The notes under the pieces are model-generated. The model worked only from the letters and a program-made list of their open reading frames with translations. It did not search any database and had not been told where the DNA came from. Below are positions 38,501 through 49,575 of a DNA stretch of 64,000 nucleotides, piece by piece; position 1 is the first letter of the stretch; every line of letters starts with the position of its first letter. The translations under genes were made by a program, and so were the position numbers. Origin of the DNA: Hydractinia symbiolongicarpus. Lineage: Eukaryota; Cnidaria; Hydrozoa; Anthoathecata; Hydractiniidae. The stretch spans positions 2,976,001 to 3,040,000 of the forward strand of contig NC_079883.1 in assembly GCF_029227915.1 (NCBI RefSeq). The letters run 5' to 3'.

Positions 38501-40771
38501 TATTGTTTGCTTCATTAACAGCTACGCAGCTTAACACATCGTACACAATATCTAACGCTTTGTTCATCCGTGAAAAGGCACAGTGCATCATCCGTGAAAA
38601 GGCACAGTGCAGATAAGCCAATAAAACAAGTCTCTTTGAAATCAAATAAGTCCGGGTACACATGCCGAGATTTGCTGTATTTACTTATTCCCCAATTTTC
38701 ACTACGGGGAGGTCTGTCATGGAATATCCATGTGTATGCATTCTCTACTACGAATGCATCAACCAAATCAAAATTCTCATCATGACGGACGAATAGAATC
38801 GGTGTAATTAAGTTTAAGCAGAGCTACCTTGCGGACCAATACATAATACATACCGTAAAATGCAGTAATTAAGCGCACTCGGTTTTAAGCGCACCCGTAG
38901 TTAAGCACATCAAATCCTTATCAATATTTATTCCCGTTTAAAAGCGCACCCTTAGATAAGCACGTTAGAGAAATGAGATATCGAAAAATAAAATTGAAAA
39001 AAACGACTGACGAAGATTAAGAAGGAGAGACATTTTAGAGCATATAAAGCAATTTTACGTTATACTTTAGGGCAATAGACCTCATTGAAATTAAAAATTA
39101 TTCAGTTATTTTTTCTTTTCTCTTGCAATTTTCTATGCTCAATTACAGGCACCATTCTTGATAAACGCACCCTCAGATAAGCGCACCAAAGTCTTACTAT
39201 CACCGCTGATAAGCGCTGCGCTTATTTATGACATTTTACCTGCATGGAGAGAGTAAGTGGCATTCGAATCGCGGTCACCATAACTGGCCACAGACGAACC
39301 CGCTTGCATTGTCAGGAAAGCTAATAAAAGTAATGGTTACTTACGTCTAATGTCAATTCTATTCCCTGGTTGGACATTAATAGTAAAATTAGTTAATGGT
39401 CTCCACATGCGTTCTCGTAGTAAGTAAGGCCATCCTTTCCACTGCTTGTATTGCCACTCATTTTGAAAATGTCCGTTAAAATCACCTAAAAACCAAATAG
39501 GAAGTCCCAAAGCTGTGACCATCCATTTAAGTTATTTCCCTCTGACCTCTCTTTAGATTTTATCATAAAGACGGCGCCAAAGACGGGATTGTCATGTTAA
39601 TTAAGTCGTGTTAATTGTGGCCAGTGTTGAGTGCTTCTTGAGTTTTACTAACCCTAATGCATTTCTTGAATTACACTTTGAATATTACTGTAGTCAAGAA
39701 AGAAAAAAATAATTGGTAGGAGCTTCAAACCCAAACCCTTACGTGGTTAGGTAAAAAAGGTAAACAGCTCTGGGGGCGAATCTGGATTTTATAATGAAAA
39801 TGTTGATGAAAAATCAGTTGATGTGTACTAGGTCAAAATTAGGATAAATGCATTTCCGTAGTACACGTAACGAAATAAGATGTTACGTCACGAAGCGTTA
39901 TTTCCGATTAAATCCAGCTTTTAAGCTGGATTTCTATTCAAGAAAAAAAATGGATTGTATGAGAACAGGAATAATAGCTGCATAGGTGGTTATGCTAATC
40001 AATTTTTTTTCCTTTCCATTTTTCATTGCTGTCTGGAGGAAGAGATGAAACGATTTTAACTTTCAGTTTGGATCGAAACGGATTGGGATGGGAAGCCTTC
40101 TCAACCAATCAAATTCCAAAATAAAAGTTTTTCAATCCGATTTGAGATCCGTTTTGTCCTTAAATATAAATCCAGCCTTGGATATTACTTAAATTTAACA
40201 AGCACTCAATATGTTTACCTTTTTTGAACCAATCATGGGGAGGGTTGACAAAGGAGCTACACAATGTTCCTTCCAATACAATATTTACGGTGTATGTACC
40301 AGAATCTAATATTAAAAACGTTACTTCGTACTCGCCGGAGTTCAAGTCATAAACATACGGCTCAAAATAAGCTGGTCCATTTATAAACACTCGCCAAGTA
40401 TCCCCGCCGTATGTTTTTGGCGAGTTATACGTATTGTGAGTTTTTATTTTGAAACTACTATACTCGCCCGTATTTCGTATAGCTTTATCTGTAATGTAAC
40501 TATAATTCACACTGGTTCTGTTAGTTGAATACAAACTCGATCCAAACGTTAGTTTTCCTTCACAAGGTTTTAAAATTTCTTTCCAATCCATACGATGTAA
40601 TCTTTCTTTACACATTTCTTTCACAAAACTATAATTTGTAGAAACATCTTGATGTGGTGGTTGTGTAGCTGCTTGAGATGCTTGTACTTGTGCAAATAAA
40701 TCTACAGGTATAAATTGACCATACGTACTAATCATAAAGATACTTCCTAAGTAGGTATGTAAAACGTACAT
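35583..40771 (-). CDS. NXPE family-like protein (neurexophilin / PC-esterase)
   Basis: Likely a single-pass type II (signal-anchor) protein of the secretory pathway; the function of this animal family is poorly known. Exons in transcript order: 40771-40219, 39485-39345, 37317-37170, 37044-36714, 35762-35583. Sum 1,353 nt, 450 residues, all phases closing. The first ATG in frame (MYVLHT) is directly followed by a hydrophobic stretch. The frame stays open further upstream to about 40879 without another ATG, so an earlier 5' exon is possible. Residues about 95-180 form the immunoglobulin/filamin-like module (GGDTWRVFINGPAYF, SGEYEVTFLILDSGTYTVNI). The C-terminal PC-esterase domain shows GVLWVYGDC around Cys257, TYNWIYPRW, LNLGLHFIRSTSFQNYQTLI, and the DxxH box D427-G-I-H430. 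The expected GDS serine motif reads GDC here. Family assignment is strong; the orthologue within the family is not resolved. Confidence 0.85.
37085..37150 (+). repeat. 12-bp tandem repeat in an NXPE-like intron
   Basis: About five units of GTAGTAGCGGGC with one-base variants lie in the 125-bp intron between the exons at 37170-37317 and 36714-37044. On the minus strand the array reads as Thr/Pro/Ala-rich codons. Reading through from the upstream exon meets a TGA at once, so intron retention would truncate the protein. Confidence 0.85.
38565..38612 (+). repeat. Tandem duplication of about 24 bp
   Basis: The phrase CATCCGTGAAAAGGCACAGT is repeated immediately, inside the open minus-strand segment at 38515-38790 of the NXPE-like intron. 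Confidence 0.85.
38855..39239. mobile_element. MITE-like element with 22-bp terminal inverted repeats
   Basis: The left end GTAAAATGCAGTAATTAAGC and the reverse complement of the right end (GTAAAATGTCATAAATAAGC) match at 18 of 22 positions when the last two bases are included. The interior repeats the phrase AAGCGCACC several times (for example near 38890, 38945, 39175 and 39185). There is no coding capacity. A clear target duplication was not found. Confidence 0.7.
39922..40179. mobile_element. Short MITE-like element in NXPE-like intron 1
   Basis: The left end (AAGCTGGATTTCTATTCAAG) and the reverse complement of the right end (AAGGCTGGATTTATATTTAA) are similar over about 20 bp, giving a roughly 260-bp non-coding element. 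Just outside the left end, AAATCCAGCTTTTAAGCTGG forms a small hairpin. It lies between exons 40771-40219 and 39485-39345, close to the donor of the first exon. The exact termini are uncertain. Confidence 0.5.
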
Positions 40772-40879
40772 GCTTTCCTCATCCTTTGAGGCACGTGTCG
40801 TTAATTTGGTGCCGAAAGATCGGTGGAGTCTGTTGCCGTTTATGCGCAAAAATATAAACAACAAAATCACGTGATTCAA

Positions 40880-43057
40880 AGTTATTCATGCATAAAATAC
40901 ATGTTTACCGTTATCGACAAATCTGTTTCTCTGGAAACGGGCTTACCAAGTTTCTTTCCCAGCCCCTTTTTGGGTATTTAGGGTTATTATGTCCAACATT
41001 TAATGATCAAAATCAAACCAAGACCCAAGAAATGCAAGAAAACACTTTGTTAAAATTTAACACCAGGGGTAAAATTTAGCGTGGATTTACTTTGATGCGA
41101 TTGGCTGAAATTGGATTTTTTGCGCAGATTATACAATATACAGTTACAGGTAAATGAGAAAAAAATTCGTGTAAGTCATTTTTCAAAGAACAAAAATCAA
41201 ATTTTGATTAATTAATTTTCGCGAATGTAAATTTTCCAATAACCTTCACGAAATTGACAAAAACTAGCAAAGGTATTCGTTTCAGTGTGACGAGTGAGTG
41301 ATGATAGCAACAACCGTATTCATACAGCACTACTCATCGTTGTATCAGATTGAAGTTGTACGCGTGAATAAGCTCCAACAAAACAGGAATTTGCTTGTAC
41401 TCGAAGATTTACATGCTCAAATGAACATGTGAAACAAACTTCCTGCTTTAATATTCAACATTATATGAAAAGGTTTCCATCTTGTTCAACACAAAAAAAA
41501 TTAGCACAACTTGAGGAATGTAAAGTACACAAAGAGAGTAGGGGAGGAATTAAATATTACTTATTATTATTACTATTATTTACCCAGGATAGCCTCTTCA
41601 GTTTCTATAGGAACTGTTATCAATGAAGGTCCTGCGAAGGGGGTCCTAGTGCATTTAAAGTTCCCATTTGAGCTACGGTAGGCGTACAAGCACAACAACG
41701 GCTTAAGATATCAATTTTATTCTCGTGCTGAACGTTAAGCAGAAAGGATCGATTCACACTTTTATAGTCTCTGACATGACTTGGTCGGGGTTTGAACCCA
41801 AGACCTTTCGCACTGGAGGCAAACGCTCTACCACAAGGCCACCAGGCGGCAATAATTAACTATCTCCCAGAGCTCACAACAAGAAACTAAAATAGTAAGA
41901 TAAAAAACAAAGTCAATTACATTAACATATATTTAATATAACAATTCAAAATGTGCAGTAAATTCTTTTAAAAAATAATTATTATATATTAACAATTTAA
42001 ATAAATATTAATTTAATAATAAATTTTAACTACAAAACACCTGCTTTCTTAAATAGGACCAATTTTGCTGCAGCCACTAAAAATTCAACTCCTGCTACGT
42101 CCCAAAATCGCAAATGATATTAGCGTTCTAAAGGACATTGATTAAGGGAGCAAAGCAAATAGGCGCACGTACCACAGAACTAACAAGATAAAGATTGTAA
42201 TAGAAGAAAAGGGAGACGGAGGGAAAACTAAAATATATCTTAAAGGAAAAACTTGAGCGCATGCTTCTTTTTCATATCTATATTTGCTCGGTCTAATTTT
42301 TAATCAGAAATATTTGTATTTGAACAAAAGATTTCGAAATCAAAAAAAAGTTGAAATAGGATTCAAAGTTAAATAGGAAATAAAATTAAGAAAAAAACGA
42401 ATTCAAAGTGACTTAAATTTAATGATAGCCGGAAAAAATAAATATCCTGGAAATTTCGAAAACACACTGCAGAATGGTTAAGTTTCTCACAACAATCCTG
42501 TCTGATAATTTCCGTCTGCCGAAAACAAGCAAATTAAGGAATATATTTTAACAACAAATAAAAAAAGCTAAACGAGTGTATGGCAAGAAAATCCAATTAT
42601 TTCTAAAAATTTCTCTACATTCAATATTTAAGTTGAAGTCGAAGCAATGAGAGAACAAAAATGACGCCTTTTGCTTTTTTACTCTATCCATAGAACTCCT
42701 GCAATAATGCAAATACAACTGTATTTGAAAATATTATTTTGATGTATTTGTACAAATGCCAACATTATTTTAAACTATAAATAATATTCTTAATATATAC
42801 CATTTTTCTCAGAATTTATAAATCTCAGACTAAGCAAAGGCTGACGAATGGGTTTTGAAAGTGGAAGGGTCAATAATAGTAACAAAGAAGACAAAACATG
42901 GTTGTGGCTGCCTAAGGAATTGTAAAATTCAACACTGTCTAAGTTATTTTTGATAAAAAAGTTAAGATAAATGCAAAGAACATATTTGTCTGGATATTTT
43001 TCATACATCTATACAGTTATCTAGGCTGACACACAACAGAAGGTAACATAATAAATG
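40880..43057. other. Intergenic region between NXPE-like and Speedy/RINGO genes
   Basis: No gene is supported here. The interval holds the 5' flank of the NXPE-like gene, a SINE-like element (41558-41853), and AT-rich sequence that should include the 3' UTR of the RINGO gene. A short ORF at 41429-41626 runs into the SINE tail and is not a gene. Confidence 0.6.
41558..41853 (-). mobile_element. tRNA-derived SINE-like element, copy 1
   Basis: Read on the minus strand, the element begins with a tRNA-like head. Box A is TGGCCTTGTGG and box B is GGTTCAAACCC, correctly ordered and about 40 bp apart, as in RNA polymerase III internal promoters. A body of about 200 bp follows, then a tail of AAT/ATA repeats at 41558-41580. 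The body matches a second copy at 46210-46445, for example TTTACCCAGG, TAGCCTCTTCAG and CTCCCATTTGAGCTAC, which supports a dispersed family. Confidence 0.75.
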
Positions 43058-45957
43058 TTACTCCTCACGAACTAGACGAAACTTATCAGAATTATTAGAA
43101 TGCAACGTTAACATTTGGTTTCCATCTTCCAGTGCATCTGTAAAAAAAAGAATTGACAACTTATAAGTGTAATCTATCTGTTAATCGATAGTCCACAATT
43201 ACATGCGAGAGAAAGACCTGAACGGTTGAATTGGCAGTATCAACTAAAGTGGTGCTGCTATGATAATCTACATACGTGTATTGGAGATGTTATGGAATGG
43301 AAGATATGTAGGCCCCGAATGTATACCTAACAGTCAGACTAAAACGAGTCTCGTTGGTGGGATGTATAAACAATGCTGTGCTGAATATTTTTATTAAAAA
43401 ACAAACACGTTTAATGCTTACCTTCTTCTAGTAAGGACATTTCATTGGAACATAATGACAGATAGCCTGACGTAAAAGTCGATGAATAATTGCTTTGGTC
43501 TTCACATAGGTAGCAATAAAGAGGACTGGCATCTGGACCACGCGGAGTAAAGTCGTCATTATCATCATACATACGTATTGCTCCACCGTGGTGTTCTTTT
43601 CGTTCTCTTTTCCATATTGGATGTGATGGGCATAACTCCATGACCTCGGAAAAACGAAGTGAATAGCTATTAGCAATCTCTTATACCATAAAGTGCATGC
43701 AGAATATTGTTGAAATATTTCCATTAATACTACTGACGTTCAAGCTTAGTTAAGGTGATACAAGAAAATCTCCCCACGTGCGCAAAATGCGTTTTATGCA
43801 CATGTAAAAATTGTTGCAGTGCCTTTTTGCGGCAGGAACATATATTGTTACAGGAACAAAAGAGAAGTTGATTTATTTTTTTTTGACTTTCATTGCATAA
43901 ATTAAAAGCTATGGCGTTTAAAGAGTCGCTGCTATAAAACAAGAACAAGAAATAACTTGTTTCACCCTAGTTTTAATTCAAGAACTTTTGCCTGAGTTGT
44001 AAAACACAAAATTACCACGTAGTGTTTAGTAGCTGACTAAACCATATAAAACAGGCGTACTGTCTATTTACCTCATCACAAGTGATTTTACTGACCACAG
44101 CCCTGTAACTCATTCTTTTCAACAGTGCATCCCTTTGATTGATAAGGTTTAGATGAGTCAAGCGCCACTGTTCACCAAGTACCCAAGGAAATATCTCTAG
44201 TTTTAAGTCTTCGTTGTCTTCTTCCATATCGTGTGAGAGATACCTACAAAAAGAATTATGTTAAGCATTGACTACATTTCTAAAACCTATTACTTAACCA
44301 CACACAGTAGAAATTAGAACGCTAGGTTTAAAATTTAAGAGAAGACATTAAAAACAACATTTAGGAGACCAAATTTTGGGAGGAAACATACGCTTACTAA
44401 TAAGCTTTTCTAAACATACCAGTTAATCTTTTTTTAAAATGAGATAATAATGATAAAAGCTACTTGGTGAAAAATGCATGTCAGGATAAAGAATTTTGAG
44501 ATTTTAGGAGGAACCGATATTCTTGGTACAGATTTTAGGTTATATTTAGGTTGTATCGCCACCCTAGGTAAACGTAAAAACATAAAACTTCAAATAGTGA
44601 ACTCTTTTTAGTATTATTTATTTCCTATGAAAAACTGTATTTTCATGTTGTCAAAATGATTAAAAATAAAAGAATTTTCTAATTTAAAAACTAGGACCTT
44701 TCTAGGGTGTTAATGTAATCTATTCTCATTCTCATTTCTACAAATGAAAGACTAAATAAAACTTAATAATCTACTACTCACAAAGCTGCAAAAAAGTTTG
44801 TTCGGTTATATTCTCTTCTAGTCAAATTAGCTCGTCGAAAGTATGTATACACCATAGCTAGAAGGTACTTAAAAGAAAAAAGAAAAAAACTTCTACTAAG
44901 ATTTTACAATGTACAGTACGAACTAAATAACAGTAAAGTAAACCCACTTGCAGTGTCTACAACCCTGGAAATAATATTTAGGAAATTTTCGTTTTTCATT
45001 CCTTTCTATAATGAAAATACATCACCACTTGGCCAGTGCTCTGCTACAAAATTTCTAGTAGGGGCTTAGGCTGAGTCAAAAATGCGCTAGCTGCACTTTC
45101 TAAAACAATCCACTCAAGCATCTGGAAAGGTGCAAAATATGGTGGAAATTGAACGTGCATCAACATAATTTAGCACACTAAGATTTTAACATTGAAAAGA
45201 GAATTTTTACTTTTTACTGTCTTGTAAAAGAATGACTTTGATAAAGGTCTGAAACAGGGCTAACCTGGAACAAATTAATATAAATCCAAAACTTTGTACA
45301 ACAGATCTTACATAGTCTAGTCTACAAAAGTTTATTAAAAGTCATATATGATGGCACCAAAAGTTACTCACTTTGTCAGATAGCTTATGACAGCTGTCCA
45401 TCCAAAGAAAATCTTGGATAACATCATCATCTAAATATACCCATGTAACAGACATATTTGTATAAAATGCACTATCCTGATTTAAAGAAAATTTTAAAAA
45501 ATCAGACATAAAAAATATATATTTATATAATTATATAATTACCAAAGACTTTAAAATAAGCTGACAAAAATGATCCCTTTTCAGCAGTTTTCCGACACCT
45601 GGAAGGTATTTTTTTTGGAGATATTCTATTCTTTCTAAAATTTCTATTAATGCAACTGTTTTCTTTCTGATCAACCACTAAACATTTTCGTGACTTCTTG
45701 ATAATTGGAAATCCTAACTCTGGTGTGAGATCCAAAGAAGTGTTGGAAGAATTACTTGGGCTTTTGCAACACAGCAATAATCTATTCTTTGATCGTGTTT
45801 TATATTTTCGCATTTCAGTTATCTCTTTTGTACTCAATTCGTCAAGTGATATTTCATCAAGAACTGAAATTTTATTTCCCATTTGTTGTGAACATATAAT
45901 ATTGTTTAACAAAACTAAAATACGAAATAAAAGGATTAAAAAAAGGTTGGATTGCAT
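43058..45957 (-). CDS. SPDYA: Speedy/RINGO cyclin-dependent kinase activator
   Basis: Speedy/RINGO proteins bind and activate CDK1/CDK2 without being cyclins and act in meiotic and mitotic progression. Exons in transcript order: 45957 (or 45882)-45543, 45430-45372, 44867-44782, 44243-44072, 43644-43422, 43137-43058. From ATG 45882 (MGNKISV) this gives 960 nt, 319 residues, with all phases closing. The in-frame upstream ATG at 45957 gives 344 residues but a hydrophobic N-terminus, which is odd for a nuclear protein. The Speedy box is clear: KVFDDDVIQDFLWMDSCHKL, YLLAMVYTYFRRANL, FFAALYLSHDMEEDNEDLKL, EIFPWVLGEQW, MSYRAVVSKITCDEVM. The conserved tail HHGGAIRMYDDNDDFTPRGP and a Cys-rich piece (YCYLCED) follow. 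The N-terminal part is basic and low in conservation. The assignment to the A-type paralogue is by resemblance only. Confidence 0.93.
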
Positions 45958-46209
45958 TTCTTTGCAAGTAAAATTTCTGCAAAATAAATTCTATATTATA
46001 TAAAAATGTAGCCATGCAGTTACTTTAACTTTTAGAAACTTTTGATTCAGTTTTTAATGGCTAAAATAAGTATATAATGTGATAAAATGGCTAAATATCA
46101 TTACGTTGGAATCTTATTAACTCACAGTGATAAGCTTTTGACCACAGGGAATGTATAATTTCTTTGTACTAAATTAGCACTGGCTTTAAATGCTGTGAAA
46201 GAATTAACA

Positions 46210-46445
46210 ATATTATTATTGAAATTGTTTACCCAGGGTAGCCTCTTCAGTTCATATTGATACTGTTATTAAGGAGGCTCCTGCAAAGGGTGTCCGATTG
46301 TATTTAAAGCTCCCATTTGAGCTACAAATGTTGTGCAAACACTACACAACCAACTAAGATATCAGTTCTATTTTCATGCTGTACACTAAGCAGAAAGGAT
46401 AGAGTCATACTTTTATCGTTTCTGGCAAGGTGGCCAGAAACCAAG
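46210..46445 (-). mobile_element. SINE-like element, copy 2 (degraded head)
   Basis: Collinear with the copy at 41558-41853 over about 220 bp: TTTACCCAGG, TAGCCTCTTCAG, a CTCCTGCAAAGGG-like block, CTCCCATTTGAGCTAC, and AAGCAGAAAGGAT. The tRNA-like head with boxes A and B is mostly lost; only GGCAAGGTGGCCAG-like remnants remain at the right end. This is an older or 5'-truncated insertion. Confidence 0.7.
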
Positions 46446-49400
46446 ACTCAAATTAGTTATATACCTGAATTTTTTAACAAAAATCAATCAAAATATGAAC
46501 CATTATTATAACATAGATTTTACAATTAATAATAAAGAAAAATAAAAAATATAAAGAAAAAATATAAAAGTGTAGTTAAAAAAACACTGGGGAGGCTATG
46601 AATGATTCAAGAAATTTTGAGTATACAAATTCATAATTTACCAGTACATCAAGTATATTTACCAGCATTTTATCATATTTCTAGTATACATACCTTAAAA
46701 GATTGTAAATCCTCCCCTGGTGTTTACTTGTCAAAACAAAATAAGGGTAGGGTAAGTTCATTTGTAAGAAGAGGGCTCATTCATGAGCGTGGGATTATTA
46801 ATTTTTCATAAGCATAAAAAGATTTTTTAAATAACAAAAGATTTCAGATTTCATACAATATGCAATAACTACTACAATACCGAAACAAGCATTGCAAAAT
46901 GTGTAAAAATGGATCAATATCGGTTAATACTGTGTTAACACTGAATCGAAATGGAAATTGCGGGAAGTTCAAGTAAACCCTGTGTAGTTTGACTTATTTA
47001 AGAGGATTAAATTCAGGGTTAATCAATCATTTAGGGCAGCTAAAAATCTGTCTTTTTACTGCCTTTAGAACTATTCTAGCATGAAATGTTTTAATTGTTC
47101 TGGATACAAATTTTTTACATAAATTGACATGTAATTTTTAGAAAAACTTTTTGTAGATGGTCACAGTGTGCAGAAGCCACTTAAAATTTGTAAATAAAAA
47201 CGTCTAGATTTGTTTGTATAAATTTCAGTTATTAAAGTTTTCCTGCCCTGGTCTAAATAATATTAGTCAGCTATTCTGGCTCCAGGAATTGGTTTAATTA
47301 AGTGGATGCTTTCTACCTATTCATTCAGATTTAGCCCGGAAACCCAATTTTCTTTAAAACTAATTTGACAACAATTTCCTTACAAAAATTCGGGACTACT
47401 ATTGGCTATACACGGTTCTTATTTTTTAACTTCCCTGTCCCATATATAAATATGGTAAAAATGGTTAGATAACTTAGAAAGAAATTACTGTTAAAGAGAC
47501 AGAAACGTAAAAACCTACGCTACATGAGCATCATTAGGACTGCTGGGTTTTAGAGATTTTAAATATTGCCGCCTCGGATCCAGCAAAACATTTTTCCCGG
47601 GGTCGCCGGATCTTAGAACGAACTAGCAGCGCTGTCAGTCTACCATTTTACTGTTGAAGGAACCAACTTGCGGCGTGCTTTTGTCTGGTGAGCAGAAGAA
47701 AACAGTTCTTAGAAGTAAATTTGTAGTAAAAATTAAAACAAACGTCTGAATAAGATTTTTAAGCTTCTCCCTGCTTAGAGGTACCTGTGTAGTAGGTGGC
47801 TAGCTAGTTCATAACCACAACACTTGTTGGAAACTTTCCCCTCATCTCTCTCCCTCCTGGCTGGGTAGAACAAGATAACACCCTAAAATACTCAGTGTAC
47901 CTTTTCTTTGTAACATAAAAGCACCTTAGTAAAACTGATTTAGTAAAATTGAATAGGGCAGTCAAGTCAGCATCTGGTGGAATACCCCCAACAAGCAGTA
48001 GAAGACAGGGTATTAGGAGGAGTGTGGATAACTCTCCCCCCCCCCCTGCCCCAAATACTGGACAAAAACCCCAGAGTCTGCTGGGGGTTTGTCAGTGTAA
48101 ATTTTGAACTTGGCATATTTATTTGTGATAACTAAACAACCGAGTCAAACAACTGCTGCATATAGATAAATTCCAGTGTAACGTTATTTGTTTAATTTTC
48201 AGTGGTAAGGTCATTGGCTCTGGCATTTGCGTTTTGTTGATACTTTAGAAAAACATAAAATATTAATAAACCAGAAAATAGATGAATTCCGTTGTTTACA
48301 TTTTTAGCAGTTTTGGCATTGATTATCGATGCAAAATGAAAATATTACGTAACACCACAACTCATCTATAGCTCAACCATGTTTCTGTGAGAAGAAATCA
48401 ACAGAAAAAAGAAATCTCTTCACCTAGCATCTTTTTTCTTGCCATGCAAATGCTAGAATTCCTGGAATCCATCTATACCCCAACCACCTGGCAGTTTGGG
48501 ATAACTGCTAATCGTGGGTTCTAGCAATTGTGGTAATTGCGATTGACGTTGGAAGTTAGGAACAGGGTCTTCGGGCAGCCCTTCACAGGCTTGGACAGTA
48601 GTAAAATCTCTGGCATGCAGGCAATCACACACCAAAATCTTAGATATATAGACAGACAGATAGATAAAGTGCTACAGACCGCACACAATAAAGTGAAGTT
48701 AGGCGTTCATAGTACACGCCTTAAATACTTGGCGTGCATATGTTTTTTTCTATCATTTAAAAAATGTACGGAAGTGGGATGTCTGAATTTCTTTATCTCG
48801 CAATTGATTCACTGACTCCTGACCTAGTTAAAAGAACTTCGTGCACATGAATACTGCCTCGTCCCTATGTCGTTGGTAACCAGGTTTTACACAAGAAATC
48901 CAGTTATGCGATTCTTAACTAATGCAGAGGTGAAAGCTAATGGAGCACAGACACACATAATTATTTTCAAGCACAAGCAACTGACGTTCTATTACCAGCT
49001 CAAATGCTCTCACTTTGAAATGTTTTATAATAAATGAATTAAATATTTTTTTTGAGACTATTGAATGATGCAAGTAAAGGAGGCTTGTGATGACCTTAGA
49101 AATCATAATAATAACACAAACTTATTTTGTTTTATATGTTTTAAGTTTTCTTTAGCGAAGGCATTTTGCTATTTAATTGGCTTATTAAAACGTGCAGGCT
49201 TACTTTGTTTTTTAACATTTATTACTTTTGATAAGTTTGATGATTACGAAACTTCCATGATGGAACATGGCAGATAAAAACAAAACAAATAGATGCTGAA
49301 TGAAGGTTGAATAAAAGAGACAGATTATATTTAAATTATCTTGTTATTTTGCATGTTTCGATTATTAATTTTTGAAGTTATAATAGGGAAATGTAGCTAC

Positions 49401-49551
49401 AGAAATCTGCTTATTTTGTTTTACATATTTCAAGGCTTTTGCAGTCTCCAGTGTTTGGTGTTCACTGGTTAAATTGTCCCCACCTTTTAAGAACAGGCCA
49501 AAATACTTTCAAGGTGTGCGATCATACACACACCATAATGGCATGTGCGGA

Positions 49552-49575
49552 GGCGTGCGCATGTGATCGCACGCC
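49552..49575. repeat. Perfect 8-bp GC-rich hairpin in intergenic DNA
   Basis: The arms GGCGTGCG and CGCACGCC flank an 8-nt loop and sit in a locally CpG-rich patch (49510-49580) within otherwise AT-rich sequence. Function unknown; probably part of an old repeat. Confidence 0.5.

Larger units (their letters stand above)
37318..39344. other. Large intron of the NXPE-like gene with unexplained open segments
   Basis: This 2.0-kb intron contains a GC-richer open stretch at about 37786-38207, open on both strands. It also contains an open minus-strand segment at about 38515-38790 and a 21-bp direct duplication at 38565-38612. At 38855-39239 lies a terminal-inverted-repeat element. None of the open segments joins the NXPE frame, and I recognise no protein family in them. 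Confidence 0.5.

Noticed and set aside
38515-38790. Open minus-strand segment as an extra NXPE exon
   Set aside because: Exons 39485-39345 and 37317-37170 already join in phase and restore the family order; this segment would interrupt it and contains a fresh tandem duplication.
40867-40874. Second TCACGTGA palindrome, 5' of the NXPE-like gene
   Set aside because: It could be a regulatory site, but there is no lysosomal link and an 8-bp palindrome may occur by chance; not listed as a feature.
40772-40879. N-terminal extension of the NXPE-like ORF to 40879
   Set aside because: The reported start there is TTG, with a TGA just upstream; no ATG exists before 40771, so this stretch is 5' UTR or the end of an unseen upstream exon.
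41429-41626. 65-codon plus-strand ORF
   Set aside because: It runs into the AAT/TTA tail and body of the SINE-like element; no coding support.
41771-41853. A functional tRNA gene on the minus strand
   Set aside because: Boxes A and B are present, but the acceptor and anticodon stems do not pair convincingly and the unit continues into a repeated SINE body.
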